Assembly (NCBI GenBank): GCA_023382335.1
Contig: JAMCPM010000014.1
Span: forward strand, 57,337 to 121,336
DNA: 64,000 nucleotides
Source: Actinomycetota bacterium
GTDB lineage: Bacteria; Actinomycetota; Thermoleophilia; BMS3ABIN01
Direction of reading: 5' to 3'
Below the pieces are notes generated by a model. That model searched no databases and was not told the origin of the DNA. It was given only the letters and a program-made list of their open reading frames with translations. The translations under genes were made by a program, and so were the position numbers. Positions 1 through 9,107 of this stretch are shown here, piece by piece; the first letter of the stretch is position 1; the number at the start of each line of letters is the position of its first letter.

Positions 1-1035
1 GTCTTCCAGGGAAGAAAACCGCTCCTTGAGCCGCTGCCGGACGATGCGGCGAGCCGCCACCGGACCGATTCCCGGCACCCGCAGCAGCTCGGCGCGTCCG
101 GCTTTGTTGATCTCCACGGGAAAGAATTCCGGGTGCTGCCGGGCCCACGCCGTCTTGGGATCGGTGTCCAGCGGCAGGTTGCCGTCTTCGCCGAGGATGA
201 ATTCCCCGGCGCCGAAGCCGTACTTGCGCAGCAGAAAATCTGTCTGGTAGAGGCGGTGCTCGCGGTCGAAGGATGCCGGCGGACGGTGCGCCAGGGGCGT
301 ATCCGGCACCGGCTGAAAAGCGCTGTAGTAGATCCGTGACAGTTTCAGGTCGGCGTAGAGCTTGCCCGAGAGCCCGATGAACTCGGCGTCGGTCTCGCCG
401 CCGGCGCCGACCACGAGCTGGGTGGTCTGGCCGCGGCAGCGGGCGGAGCGGCCGGAGATCAGCTCGCGTATCCAGCCCATGCGCTCGTAGATGCCGGTCA
501 TGAAGTCCTTCTGCGGGGAGATCCGTTTCAGGCGGGCGGCAGTGGGCGCCTCGAGGTTCAGCGACAGGCGGTTGGCCAGCGCCGCCGCGCGCTCCACCTG
601 CCCGCGCCTGGCGCCGGGAAGGACCTTGAGGTGCAGCCAGCCCCGGTAGTGATGATGGAAACGCAGCAGCTCGACCGTTCTCAGCAGGTCATCCATGCTG
701 CTCTCCGCGGTCTCGGTGATAGCCGAGCTGAGGAAGAGGCCGGTGACGGCGCCGCTGCGGAACATCTCCATATAGGTGGCGGCCAGCTCCTCCGGTTTGA
801 AGGACTGGCGCACAAAGTCCCGGCCGCGGCGCTGTGGGCAATAGAGGCAGTTGCGGCTGCAGGAATTGGAAAGCAGCACCTTGAGCAGGCGCATCGACTC
901 GCCGCTGGGGAGCACGGCGGGATAGACCCATCTGCCCAAGGGACCGCGCACCCGGTGCGACCCGCCGCCGCAGGCGCAGGCGAGGTCATACCGGGCGCCG
1001 GCGGCCAGTACGTCGAGCTTATCGGCTACATGCAC
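1..1035 (-). CDS. Putative DNA modification/repair radical SAM protein (partial, 3' end beyond window)
   Basis: The minus frame stays open for 345 codons to the left window edge. It starts at a GTG (1035-1033) preceded by GGGAG seven bases upstream. The protein opens with a short segment ending in CACGGG, then has the radical SAM cysteine motif CSRNCLYC (near residue 55) that holds the 4Fe-4S cluster and binds S-adenosylmethionine. The C-terminal part visible here carries a helix-hairpin-helix (LLRVPGIGPVAARRI) typical of DNA-binding repair proteins. This combination matches the family annotated as 'putative DNA modification/repair radical SAM protein', whose reaction is not established to my knowledge. 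The true C-terminus lies outside the window. Family assignment is by motif recognition. Confidence 0.85.
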   Translation of the reverse strand, partial: MHVADKLDVLAAGARYDLACACGGGSHRVRGPLGRWVYPAVLPSGESMRLLKVLLSNSCSRNCLYCPQRRGRDFVRQSFKPEELAATYMEMFRSGAVTGLFLSSAITETAESSMDDLLRTVELLRFHHHYRGWLHLKVLPGARRGQVERAAALANRLSLNLEAPTAARLKRISPQKDFMTGIYERMGWIRELISGRSARCRGQTTQLVVGAGGETDAEFIGLSGKLYADLKLSRIYYSAFQPVPDTPLAHRPPASFDREHRLYQTDFLLRKYGFGAGEFILGEDGNLPLDTDPKTAWARQHPEFFPVEINKAGRAELLRVPGIGPVAARRIVRQRLKERFSSLED

Positions 1036-1268
1036 GGGCAAGCTCCCGGACCAGCAGGCTTAAAAGCGGCAGCGGCGAAACGCACACGGCCGTGATGAAT
1101 ATCCAGTCACCTGTACCCATCCCTCTCTCCTTTGAAGATCCATGCTTATTGATTCTGGGGAAGATGCTAGCAGGGGCTTCGGACGGACAAACTTTTCATG
1201 TTGCCGGAAGCCCCGGCGGCCCTCGACTCTCTGGAAAGCAATACCCGCCTCAGATAGGCTGTGCCGGG

Positions 1269-1808
1269 ATGCAACAAAAACTGGAAATAGTGCCATTCGA
1301 CGATCTGGAGATAACCGACCGGAGGATCGGCGGGCTCCTGAGCGGCCTTGCCGGGGCCGCTGGCGCCGTCTTCGGCTTTGAGTCAGAGGTCGGCGAACGG
1401 CTGGGTGTTCCCGCGGGTGCTTTCGACCGTAAGCGAAGCCAGTTCCGTGGCGAGGCATTTCTGGACTCTCTCAGCAGCCGGCGCCAGGGTCCGGAGTTGC
1501 TCGTGGGGATCACCGGGCTCGACATCTTCCTGCCAGGGTTGAACTACGTCTTCGGCGTCGCCGACCGCGACCGGGGAGTCGCGATAGTGTCGTTGCACCG
1601 CCTGGGTCCGGAATTCTACGGGCTGCCTCCCGATGACGAGCTTCTGAGGGAGCGGATCCTGAAAGAGATAACCCACGAAGCCGGACACGTGCTGGGCTTA
1701 AGCCACTGCGGCCGCGCCGACTGCATCATGCGCTTTTCCAACGCCATAGGCGACACCGACCGCAAGGGCCCGGGGTTCTGTGACGATTGCCGGGTGAGGC
1801 TTGCCTAG
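1269..1808 (+). CDS. amzA: Archaemetzincin-family zinc metalloprotease
   Basis: This 179-residue protein is a predicted zinc peptidase of the archaemetzincin family. The zinc site HEAGHVLGLSHC lies at residues 136-147 (H136, E137, H140, H146) and is followed by a second cysteine, a Met-turn candidate (CIMRF) and a C-terminal CDDC pair (C171, C174), the family's characteristic second zinc site. The frame is open from 1092, but the upstream extension has no family character. ATG 1269 gives MQQKLEIVPF, which matches the usual N-terminal strand and the usual length of about 180 residues. The Shine-Dalgarno sequence is weak. It stands alone between a radical SAM gene and korAB, both on the other strand. 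The physiological substrate of this family is unknown. Confidence 0.85.
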   Translation: MQQKLEIVPFDDLEITDRRIGGLLSGLAGAAGAVFGFESEVGERLGVPAGAFDRKRSQFRGEAFLDSLSSRRQGPELLVGITGLDIFLPGLNYVFGVADRDRGVAIVSLHRLGPEFYGLPPDDELLRERILKEITHEAGHVLGLSHCGRADCIMRFSNAIGDTDRKGPGFCDDCRVRLA

Positions 1809-1865
1809 TATAACCGCTTCAGCGAAGCCTGGAGGCTGGCCGCTATCCTCCGCAGGCTTGGCTTC

Positions 1866-2783
1866 CTAGTAGAAGCGCGCCAGCTCGCCGGCGACATCTT
1901 CCTGGGAGAAAGGCTGGCGCACCAGCGGCTCGGCGCCGGCGATGACGGGGATGAGGTCTTCCATCAGGGGACGGTCGTGGCGGTAGATGACGCCGGTCGG
2001 GATCCTGTCGCCGGCCTTGAGCGCCAGGCGGAAGGCCGCCTCGCGGTCGGTCGGGTCGTGGTCCTCTCCTACCGGGTCACAGTGTTCCTTGTACCACTGG
2101 AACGTGTTGATCTCGTTGTATGTAACACAATTCTGGAATATATCAAGAAGCGCGAAGCCCTTGTGCTCCAGCACCGTCTTCATCAGTTCCTTGAGCTCTT
2201 CCTGGTTTCCGGAAAAGCCGCGGACCACCAGGCTGCAGTCCATCGCGACCGCCAGGGCCACCGGGTTCATCGGCGCCGAGAGTACGCCGAAAGGTTGCGT
2301 GCCCGTGACCATGCCTTCGTCTGTCGTCGGTGAGGCCTGCCCCTTGGTCAGCCCGTAGACCTGGTTGTCATGCACGAAGAGTTTGACGTTGAGGTTGCGC
2401 CTCATGGCCGCCAGGAAATGGTTGCCGCCCTCGCCGTAGCAGTCGCCGTCGCCGGCCACGGCGATGACGCGCATATCGTGGTTGGCCATGCGGATGGCCT
2501 GTGCTACCGGCAACGTGCGGCCGTGCAGGCCGTTGAACGTGTTGCAGCGGGTGTAATGGGGGAACTTGCCCGCCTGGCCGATGCCGGAGACCAGCAGCAG
2601 CTCGTGGGGCTCGATGCCCATCTCGACCATGGCCATCTTGAAGACCCTGAGGATCTGCAGGTTGCCGCAGCCTGGGCACCAGGCCGGGTTCTGGCCGCGA
2701 TAATCTTCGATCGCGGGACCCTTCCCTTCGATCTCAGGGCCCTTCCCCGTTTCAGATTTTGATTTTCCGGGATCGTCAGGCAT
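1866..2783 (-). CDS. korB: 2-oxoacid:ferredoxin oxidoreductase, beta subunit
   Basis: This 305-residue thiamine-diphosphate subunit belongs to a 2-oxoglutarate-type ferredoxin oxidoreductase, which oxidatively decarboxylates a 2-oxoacid to its acyl-CoA and reduces ferredoxin in the cytoplasm. WCPGCG (residues 35-40) and the TPP/Mg-binding GDGDCYGEGGNH segment (about 111-122) are diagnostic. The N-terminus has a short Lys/Gly/Glu-rich extension with a repeated KGPxIE unit. Its start overlaps the end of the alpha-subunit gene by 8 bp, so the two are translationally coupled. The exact oxoacid cannot be told from sequence; 2-oxoglutarate is favoured by the two-subunit organisation as in actinobacterial KorAB. 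Confidence 0.93.
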   Translation of the reverse strand: MPDDPGKSKSETGKGPEIEGKGPAIEDYRGQNPAWCPGCGNLQILRVFKMAMVEMGIEPHELLLVSGIGQAGKFPHYTRCNTFNGLHGRTLPVAQAIRMANHDMRVIAVAGDGDCYGEGGNHFLAAMRRNLNVKLFVHDNQVYGLTKGQASPTTDEGMVTGTQPFGVLSAPMNPVALAVAMDCSLVVRGFSGNQEELKELMKTVLEHKGFALLDIFQNCVTYNEINTFQWYKEHCDPVGEDHDPTDREAAFRLALKAGDRIPTGVIYRHDRPLMEDLIPVIAGAEPLVRQPFSQEDVAGELARFY

Positions 2784-4521
2784 GCGATTTCTCCAGGGCT
2801 TTCAGTTTCGCCAGCAGCTCGTCGAGCAGAAACGGCCGCCCGTCGAACTTGTTGATGTGGTCGCTGAACTGAAAGCCGGTCTCGGCGCGCATCAGCTGCG
2901 CGAACTGCGAGGTGGCGTTGTTCTCGATGCAGATGGTCCGCTTAGCCCGCCCCAGCAGGGCAAGGTAATCGAACTTCGATGTTCCCGGGAAGGGATAGAC
3001 CTCGCTGAAGTGCAGCATGGCGATGCCGCCGGCGCCGCCGATGTCGTCAACAGCTTCTTTCATGACTCCGTAGGTCGAGCCCCAGCCGCAGATAATCGTC
3101 CGGGCGCTATCGTCGCCGTAGAGCAGCGGCGGCGAGATCTCCTCGCGGATGAGCGGCATCTTCTTCAGCAGCCGCTTCTCCACCATGCGGGTGCGGGTCT
3201 CGGCGTCCTCGATGATGTGGCCGTCCTCGTCGTGCTCGTCGCTGTCGGTGACGACCAGGTGCCGCGAGGCTCCCGGCTCGGCCAGCGGCGAGACACCTGT
3301 ATCTGTATAGGCATGCCGCTTGTAGTCGTCGAGCTTTTCCAGGTCGGCGGCCCGCAGGCGGTAGTCATGGTACTCGATCCTCGATGGATCGAGGCCGTCC
3401 AGGGACCACTCGGTGTCGGCCAGGTACTGGTCGGAGATGATGAAGGCGGGTATCTGGTATTTCTCGGCCAGGTCGAAGGCCTTGCCGGTCAGGTAAAAAG
3501 CCTGTTCGGGCGTGCCCGGAGCCATGATCACGCGTGGGAATTCCCCGTGGGCGGCGTGCAGCACATAGAGCAGGTCGCCCTGCTCGGTGCGGGTCGGCAG
3601 CCCGGTCGCGGGCGCCGGCCGCTGGCCGACGTAGATCACGACCGGCGTCTCGGTCATTCCCGCCAGCGACAGCCCCTCGACCATCAGGGCGAAGCCGCCG
3701 CCGGCGGTGCCGGTCATGGCGCGCACGCCGGCGAAAGAGGCGCCCAGGGCCATATTGATCGCGGCGATCTCGTCCTCGGCCTGCTCGACCACGAGGCTGT
3801 GCTTCTTGGCCTGCGACGCCATGAAGGTGAAGACGCCGGTCGAGGGCGTCATCGGGTAGGCGGAATAAAAGCGGCAGCCGCTCGTGAGCGCGCCCAGGCC
3901 CACCGCGCTGGTGCCGTCGAGCAGCATCCTCCGCGCCGGCGGCCCGTCGCCGGAGGCGTCCGCGGGCACGGTAAAGGCGCACTGGCCGCAGTTCTCCCGG
4001 GCGTAATCGGAGCCGGCCCTGGCCGCGGCGACGTTCTGGTCGACGATCTCCCGGCCCTTGCGCAGGAACGTCTCTTCCAGCAGCTTCTCCAGCTGCTCGA
4101 GGCCCAGGCCCAGCATCCCCAGGATGGCGCCGACGTCGACGGTGTTTTCCATCAGGCGGTTGCCGGCGGTATCCATGGCGATCTTGCGCGCGGGTACGTC
4201 GAGGAACATCTCGCCTTCGTACTTTTCCTTGACGGTCTCGGAGTCGTAGATGATGATGCCGCCGGGGGCCATCTCATCCTGGTGCTCGGCCACGGTGACC
4301 TTGTCAAGCGCCACCAGGATGTCAACCTGGCTGCGGGAAGAGCTGACGGGATGGTCGGCGAACCGCACCTGGTAATAATTGTGGCCGCCGCGGATCCGTG
4401 ACATATAGTCCTGGTGGGTGAAGACCTGGAAGCCTGAGCGCGTGAACAGTTTCCCAAGCACCGCGCCGATCGTCTGGAGTCCCTGGCCCGCCTGGCCGCC
4501 TATCCTGATGGTGTAATCCAT
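2776..4521 (-). CDS. korA: 2-oxoacid:ferredoxin oxidoreductase, fused gamma-alpha subunit
   Basis: This 581-residue subunit partners KorB. The first ~180 residues form the gamma domain (IRIGGQAGQGLQTIG at the N-terminus, MSRIRGGHNYYQVRF), followed by the pyrimidine-binding alpha domain (about 195-400, YPMTPSTG and EQAEDEIAAINMALGA) and the C-terminal domain II. The gamma-alpha fusion is the usual arrangement for actinobacterial KorA. No ferredoxin (delta) gene is adjacent, so a separate ferredoxin must accept the electrons. The gene leads a two-gene minus-strand operon. A long open frame on the opposite strand (2782-4401) is a GC-rich shadow with no recognisable protein. Confidence 0.93.
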   Translation of the reverse strand: MDYTIRIGGQAGQGLQTIGAVLGKLFTRSGFQVFTHQDYMSRIRGGHNYYQVRFADHPVSSSRSQVDILVALDKVTVAEHQDEMAPGGIIIYDSETVKEKYEGEMFLDVPARKIAMDTAGNRLMENTVDVGAILGMLGLGLEQLEKLLEETFLRKGREIVDQNVAAARAGSDYARENCGQCAFTVPADASGDGPPARRMLLDGTSAVGLGALTSGCRFYSAYPMTPSTGVFTFMASQAKKHSLVVEQAEDEIAAINMALGASFAGVRAMTGTAGGGFALMVEGLSLAGMTETPVVIYVGQRPAPATGLPTRTEQGDLLYVLHAAHGEFPRVIMAPGTPEQAFYLTGKAFDLAEKYQIPAFIISDQYLADTEWSLDGLDPSRIEYHDYRLRAADLEKLDDYKRHAYTDTGVSPLAEPGASRHLVVTDSDEHDEDGHIIEDAETRTRMVEKRLLKKMPLIREEISPPLLYGDDSARTIICGWGSTYGVMKEAVDDIGGAGGIAMLHFSEVYPFPGTSKFDYLALLGRAKRTICIENNATSQFAQLMRAETGFQFSDHINKFDGRPFLLDELLAKLKALEKSHA

Positions 4522-4650
4522 AATGCCTTTTAATTACCTGTTCGGGCCGTGGCTAAACGCGGGCTTTTAGTAAGCGCCAGCATCCTGATGAAGAAAACCG
4601 TTACCCCTGCAGAACGGACTTGGCGGCCATGCCGGGCCGCCGGCCGGCTT

Positions 4651-5205
4651 TCAGGAAAAAAGCTCGCTGTAGCGCAACAGCGCTTCGAAGGGAAGATGGC
4701 CTTCGCTCTCGATGGCTTCGGCGCCTCCTTCTTCCCGGTCGACGATGGTGTAGGCGACCACCGGCTCGAGTCCCTCGATGCGGGCGCTGTTGATGGCCTT
4801 GATGATGGAGCCGCCGCTGGTGACCACGTCATCGATGATGGCGACCCGCGTTCCCTGCTCGAGCGGGCCTTCGATCCATTTGCTGGTGCCGTGCTCCTTG
4901 GGCTCCTTGCGGACGATGAAGCCCTGCACCGGATAGCCCAGCTTCCAGCTGGTGGCCACGACGCCGGCGACGATGGGGTCGGCGCCGATGGCAAGCCCGC
5001 CGATGGCGCCGATACCCTCTGCGCGCAGCTTTTCGACCAGCAGCTCGGATGCCACCGCCAGCCCCTCGGCGTTCAGTGTCACCTGCTTGCAGTCGAAATA
5101 GTGGTCGCTGCGCTTGCCCGAGGTAAGGATGAAGTCGCCCGTCAGGTAGGCTTTCTCGAGCAGCAGCTGCCGCAGCCGTGTCAGCAGTTGTCCGGTGTCG
5201 GTCAT
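4651..5205 (-). CDS. pyrE: Orotate phosphoribosyltransferase
   Basis: This 184-residue enzyme transfers phosphoribose from PRPP to orotate to make orotidine 5'-monophosphate, a late step of de novo UMP synthesis in the cytoplasm. The PRPP-binding loop VAIIDDVVTSGGS and the N-terminal ILTSGKRSDHYFD segment are diagnostic, and the length is normal for the family. No other pyrimidine gene is adjacent. The upstream minus-strand region contains an AT-rich TATGATAAT stretch near 5240 that may be a -10 box; no -35 was evident. Confidence 0.95.
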   Translation of the reverse strand: MTDTGQLLTRLRQLLLEKAYLTGDFILTSGKRSDHYFDCKQVTLNAEGLAVASELLVEKLRAEGIGAIGGLAIGADPIVAGVVATSWKLGYPVQGFIVRKEPKEHGTSKWIEGPLEQGTRVAIIDDVVTSGGSIIKAINSARIEGLEPVVAYTIVDREEGGAEAIESEGHLPFEALLRYSELFS

Positions 5206-5420
5206 ATGTAGATCGTCTGTCGGGTTTGCGTCATGCCGCTGATATTATCATACTGGAGCGGGTCACTCCGGCGTGCCGCGCGAGAGGATTGAGGGCCGTT
5301 CAGGTAATCTGGAGGTAGCAGTATCGGTGAGCGGGTCCCCGGCCGCGCATCCCGGCTGGAAGGAAAAACCGCGGCCCTGGGAAATACTTGCAGTATCAAC
5401 AGCGGAAACGGGAGGTTCAG

Positions 5421-5636
5421 ATGGCAAAACAAGGGGAAAGAGCCGGCGAAGAAGGAAAACGCGACCGCGCCACCATCATGGCTGCGGGCCAGATCATATA
5501 TGGAATAGTCATCTTCAGCAGCGCCTGGTGGCTATCGGCCGACCAGGCCAAAGGCACAGCTCTCTACATCTACGGATTCATCACGGTCCTGCTCGGCATC
5601 GGCACCTGGGTGCTGTTCTCCTCGCGGCGCGTCTGA
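5421..5636 (+). CDS. Small two-helix membrane protein, function unknown
   Basis: This 71-residue protein starts at ATG 5421, preceded by GGGAGG, which decides the start over an upstream in-frame ATG at 5388. A charged N-terminus (Lys/Glu/Arg-rich, about 20 residues) is followed by two hydrophobic helices (about 22-40 and 48-66) and a short basic tail SSRRV. This suggests a small inner-membrane protein with both ends in the cytoplasm. I do not recognise a family. It is flanked by pyrE and a DUF1848 gene, both on the other strand, so context offers no functional clue. Confidence 0.7.
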   Translation: MAKQGERAGEEGKRDRATIMAAGQIIYGIVIFSSAWWLSADQAKGTALYIYGFITVLLGIGTWVLFSSRRV

Positions 5637-5675
5637 GGAAAACCGGCCGCACCCCCTGCCGGGGAAGTTAAGCGG

Positions 5676-6524
5676 TTAGTTGGCGTAGCAGTAAACGCAG
5701 GGGCTGCCCGCGCAGCGTTGAGTGTAGCTGCCGATGTCGATGCTGGTGGAACAGCCGCATTCTGCCCGCTGCCCGGGATCCTTGGCCGCCGGGGCGTTGC
5801 CGCTCTCACCGCCGGGCCGCGGAATCCCCTCGCGCAGCCCGTCGAGCTTCGCCACGTCGATGCAGCGGCCGCGGCCGATATCCGGCACTTCCGTCCAGCT
5901 GGGGTCAGCACAGCTTTCCAGCCTGATGCCGAGTATCCCGGCCTCATCCGCCAGAGCGCCGGTCATCGACAGCTTTTGCTCATGGCTGGGCTCGATGAAG
6001 CCAAGGCCGCACTTTTCGGCTCGGCGGCGGCTCTTGATATACCACTGAGTAAAAGAAAAGGTGCAGCTGCTGACGCCGGCTCTGGCGAAGATTTCACCGA
6101 TTGCGGGAAACAGGTCGAGGTTTGATGCGGTCGAGCCGCCGCTGGGCCAGTGCAGTATGGGGTCGAAGCGCCAGTTCACCCGGCCGGGCCCGAAGGCTTG
6201 CGCCAGCTGCTTCGCCTGGTCGGCTACCTGCCGCCAGGGAGGCACTTCGGGCTCCCAGGCGGTGCCGCCGAGGCCGGTGACCGTCAGATGGAAGTAGGGG
6301 TTGAGTCCACTCAGGCGGGCGACCAGGCCGGCCCGCTCCAGCAAAGGGCCGTAATCCTTGGACCAGAGCACTATCGAGTGCACTTCCCCGGCCTCAAGGG
6401 AGACCCTCCTGAGCGATCCCCGTGGAGCACGGAACTCCACCATTCCTTCGGCCAGGCGTTCCTCCAGCCAGCCGGCGTAGCAACGGGGGATGTCGGTCCT
6501 GCGGGAACAGCTGATGACGTTCAT
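5676..6524 (-). CDS. DUF1848 family protein (putative Fe-S protein)
   Basis: This 282-residue protein begins MNVISCSRRTDIP and ends with a cysteine-rich tail containing CGCSTSIDIG and CVYCYAN, both hallmarks of DUF1848. The C-terminal cysteines resemble a metal or Fe-S cluster site; the family's activity is not established. TAAGAT stands 6 nt before the ATG on the minus strand, a weak -10-like element that could give a leaderless mRNA. It is divergent from the csoR-like gene, whose promoter lies in the same 164-bp gap. Confidence 0.85.
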   Translation of the reverse strand: MNVISCSRRTDIPRCYAGWLEERLAEGMVEFRAPRGSLRRVSLEAGEVHSIVLWSKDYGPLLERAGLVARLSGLNPYFHLTVTGLGGTAWEPEVPPWRQVADQAKQLAQAFGPGRVNWRFDPILHWPSGGSTASNLDLFPAIGEIFARAGVSSCTFSFTQWYIKSRRRAEKCGLGFIEPSHEQKLSMTGALADEAGILGIRLESCADPSWTEVPDIGRGRCIDVAKLDGLREGIPRPGGESGNAPAAKDPGQRAECGCSTSIDIGSYTQRCAGSPCVYCYAN

Positions 6525-6566
6525 GGGATAATCTTAGCAGCAGCCGGCCGAATCTGGACCGGAATC

Positions 6567-6596
6567 TTGACACTCTCTAAAAAACCATGGGATAAT
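6567..6596 (+). promoter_or_regulatory. Sigma-70-type promoter of the csoR-like gene
   Basis: TTGACA at 6567-6572 and GATAAT at 6591-6596 are separated by 18 bp. The expected transcription start (about 6603) falls on the first bases of the TACCC/GGGTA operator, about 85 bp upstream of the start codon. Confidence 0.7.
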
Positions 6597-6602
6597 AGCG
6601 GA

Positions 6603-6616
6603 TACCCACAGGGGTA
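6603..6616. promoter_or_regulatory. CsoR-type operator (TACCC-N4-GGGTA)
   Basis: A perfect inverted repeat, TACCC (6603-6607), ACAG, GGGTA (6612-6616), lies just downstream of the -10 box. CsoR/RcnR-family repressors bind GC tracts flanked by such TACCC/GGGTA half-sites. Its position over the start of transcription suggests autorepression that is relieved by the inducer. Confidence 0.7.
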
Positions 6617-6688
6617 AAAGCATCTCTGTAGGCCCCTGTTTTTCGCCTGCACCGGAAAGAGTCAGGTCCCGCATTCCCACAAGGCAAG

Positions 6689-6979
6689 GTGATCACCGCG
6701 GTTGCGAAGACAGACATAGAAAAAGTTTTAAACAGGCTTCGTCGTATTGAAGGTCAGGTCCGCGGACTGCAGCGCATGATTTCGGAGGACAAGCGCTGCG
6801 AGGATGTTCTGACCCAGCTGGCTGCAACCAGGGCGGCGCTCGACCGCGTCGGCGTCTATCTGATCAGCCATCGCATGAAGGAATGTCTCAAGCACAGTTC
6901 CGAAGAGATGGATCTCGACGATGTCGCTGTGGAAGAAGCCTTTGAAATCTTTATGAAGTATATTCAACACGTCAAATGA
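6689..6979 (+). CDS. CsoR/RcnR-family metal-sensitive or thiol-sensitive repressor
   Basis: This 96-residue all-helical repressor has the family core RLRRIEGQVRGLQRM (residues 16-30). Candidate ligands are C37, H61 and C66. In copper-sensing CsoR the His lies four residues before the second Cys; here it lies five before it (SHRMKEC), so copper specificity cannot be assumed. The start is a GTG at 6689; the Shine-Dalgarno is weak. A promoter and a TACCC/GGGTA operator lie upstream. No copper ATPase, copper chaperone or other transporter is adjacent, so the gene is probably either autoregulated only or controls a remote operon. Other members of the family sense Ni, persulfide or formaldehyde. 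Confidence 0.88.
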   Translation: MITAVAKTDIEKVLNRLRRIEGQVRGLQRMISEDKRCEDVLTQLAATRAALDRVGVYLISHRMKECLKHSSEEMDLDDVAVEEAFEIFMKYIQHVK

Positions 6980-7049
6980 AATAATGTCCGGCTAGCCGCC
7001 GGACCTCTATAGTGCGTAGCAATGATCTCAGCTAAGGCGGCAATTCTCC

Positions 7050-9101
7050 ATGCCTCGACGGCGTAAGCAAGCCAGGCGCAAAAAAACCCGCCGGTCCTAC
7101 CTGGTCTTCGGCGTTGCATTCTTCATCATCTTTGTAATGCTCTCCCTGCTTGTCGGCATCCAGACCGTCATGGCTCTGATGCACGATCTACCCAAGCTCA
7201 ACGAAGACAACTTCAGCTCGATCAGCCAGACATCCAAGATCTATGCGGCCGACGGCACGCTGCTGGCGGAGATCTACGGGGACGAGAACCGCACGGTGGT
7301 GCCGCTCAACGCCATCCCCAGCTATCTCAAGGAAGCCACGATCGCCATCGAGGACGAGCGTTTCTACGAGCACGGCGGCGTCGACTACCAGGCGATCGGC
7401 CGGGCCCTGGTGACGGATATCAGCCAGGGGCGTCTGGCCGAGGGTGGCAGCACCATAACCCAGCAACTGGTCAAAAAAGTCTACGTCACCGACGAGCGCA
7501 GCTTCACCCGCAAGATCGTCGAGGCGGTGCTGGCTACACAGCTGGAGCGGACCGCCTCCAAGGATACGATCCTGGAGCGCTACCTCAACACCATCTACTA
7601 CGGGGAGAACGCATACGGCGTCGAGGCCGCCGCTCAGACCTATTTTGGCAAGAGCGTGACCCAGCTCGACCTCGCCCAGTGCGCTCTGCTGGCGGGTCTG
7701 CCCCAGGCCCCCTCGGCTTTTTCTCCCAAGCAGGACATGGCGGCCGCACTGGAGCGCCGTAACACGGTGCTGCAGAAGATGGCCGACCTCGGTTACGTCA
7801 AGCAGGCCGAGGCGCATTACGCCGCCACGCAGCCGATCGTGCTGAACGCCACGGCCGGGGGCATCCACGAACCATATTTCGTCGAGTACGTCAAACAGCA
7901 GCTGATTGATAAATACGGCGCCAAGAAGGTGTTCGAGGGCGGCCTCACAGTGCAGACCACCATCGAGCCGGCGCTGCAGGCGGCCGGGGTCGAGGCCATC
8001 AAGAATACGCTTAACGAGGAAGGCGATCCGGCGGCGGCGCTGGTCTCTATCGATCCGGCGACCGGCTACATCAAGGCAATGGTGAGCAGTCAGGACTTCA
8101 AGCAGTACCAGTTCAACCTGGCGGTGCAGGCCAGGCGCCAGCCCGGTTCCTGCTTCAAGCCTTTCGTGTTGACGGCGGCGGTCGAGCAGGGAGCAAATCC
8201 CCAGAAGACATACTACATGTCAAAACAGATCGACATTCCCCTGCCGGGGGGCGGGCCTCCCTGGCACGTGACCACTTATGACAATAAATATTACGGAGCC
8301 TCGAGCCTCGAGACGGGCATGCTTCATTCCGACAACACGGTCTACGCCCAGCTGGTCATGGACGTCGGTCCCGACAAGGCGCGCGACGCCGCCGAACGCC
8401 TTGGCATCAAGAGCCCGATGGCGACCAACCCGTCGATCGCGCTGGGCGGTCTGGGCCAGGGCGTATCGCCACTGGAGATGTCCTCCGCATATGCGACCCT
8501 GTCGGCCAACGGCATGTATTCCGAGCCGATCGCCATCACCAAGGTGGAGATGGCTGACGGCACCGTCGACTACCAGGCCAACCCGCAACCGCGCCGAGTG
8601 GTAAAGGACGGCGTCGCCTACGAGGTGACCAAGGTGCTCGAGCAGGACATTCAGAGAGGGACTTCTTCGAAGGCCAACATCGGCAGGCCGGCGGCGGGCA
8701 AGACCGGTTCCACCGAGAACCTGCAGGACGCATGGTTTGTCGGCTACACGCCCGATCTGTCGACCGCGGTCTGGATCGGTTTTCCCGATCAGCAGTTGCC
8801 GATGGATAACGTTCACGGCGGCCAGGTCTGGGGCGGTGGCTTCCCGGCCACGATCTGGAAAGACTTCATGACCAGCGCCCTTCAGGACAAGCCCAAGAAG
8901 GATTTCGCCCTGCCCAAGGAGAAACCGGAGTTCAAGCAGCTCAAGGGCAGTTTCGTCTTGTACTCCGGCGGAGACTCCCCGACCACCCGCGACGACGGTT
9001 ACGGCAACGAAGGACGGACGACCGCCGGGGCGAGCGGGGATAGCGGCAATGGCAACAACGGCAACGGCGGCGGCGGCAACGGCGGCGGCAACAACCAGTA
9101 G
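7050..9101 (+). CDS. Class A penicillin-binding protein (transglycosylase/transpeptidase)
   Basis: This 683-residue bifunctional enzyme polymerises lipid II and cross-links peptidoglycan outside the membrane. A basic N-terminus (14 of the first 15 residues charged or polar) is followed by one transmembrane helix (about 17-40). The GT51 transglycosylase domain has its catalytic motif EDERFYEHGG at 101-110 and GGSTITQQLVK. The transpeptidase domain shows SCFK (active-site S367), SDN (427-429) and KTG (551-553). The C-terminal ~50 residues are Gly/Asn-rich and probably disordered. AAGGCGG precedes the ATG. It stands downstream of the CsoR-like gene (70-bp gap), but there is no sign of shared control. 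Confidence 0.95.
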   Translation: MPRRRKQARRKKTRRSYLVFGVAFFIIFVMLSLLVGIQTVMALMHDLPKLNEDNFSSISQTSKIYAADGTLLAEIYGDENRTVVPLNAIPSYLKEATIAIEDERFYEHGGVDYQAIGRALVTDISQGRLAEGGSTITQQLVKKVYVTDERSFTRKIVEAVLATQLERTASKDTILERYLNTIYYGENAYGVEAAAQTYFGKSVTQLDLAQCALLAGLPQAPSAFSPKQDMAAALERRNTVLQKMADLGYVKQAEAHYAATQPIVLNATAGGIHEPYFVEYVKQQLIDKYGAKKVFEGGLTVQTTIEPALQAAGVEAIKNTLNEEGDPAAALVSIDPATGYIKAMVSSQDFKQYQFNLAVQARRQPGSCFKPFVLTAAVEQGANPQKTYYMSKQIDIPLPGGGPPWHVTTYDNKYYGASSLETGMLHSDNTVYAQLVMDVGPDKARDAAERLGIKSPMATNPSIALGGLGQGVSPLEMSSAYATLSANGMYSEPIAITKVEMADGTVDYQANPQPRRVVKDGVAYEVTKVLEQDIQRGTSSKANIGRPAAGKTGSTENLQDAWFVGYTPDLSTAVWIGFPDQQLPMDNVHGGQVWGGGFPATIWKDFMTSALQDKPKKDFALPKEKPEFKQLKGSFVLYSGGDSPTTRDDGYGNEGRTTAGASGDSGNGNNGNGGGGNGGGNNQ

Positions 9102-9107
9102 GAGCCG

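Noticed and set aside
2782..4401. 539-codon open frame antisense to korA
   Set aside because: Composition is the GC-driven shadow of the korA frame; no recognisable protein features and the sense gene is certain.
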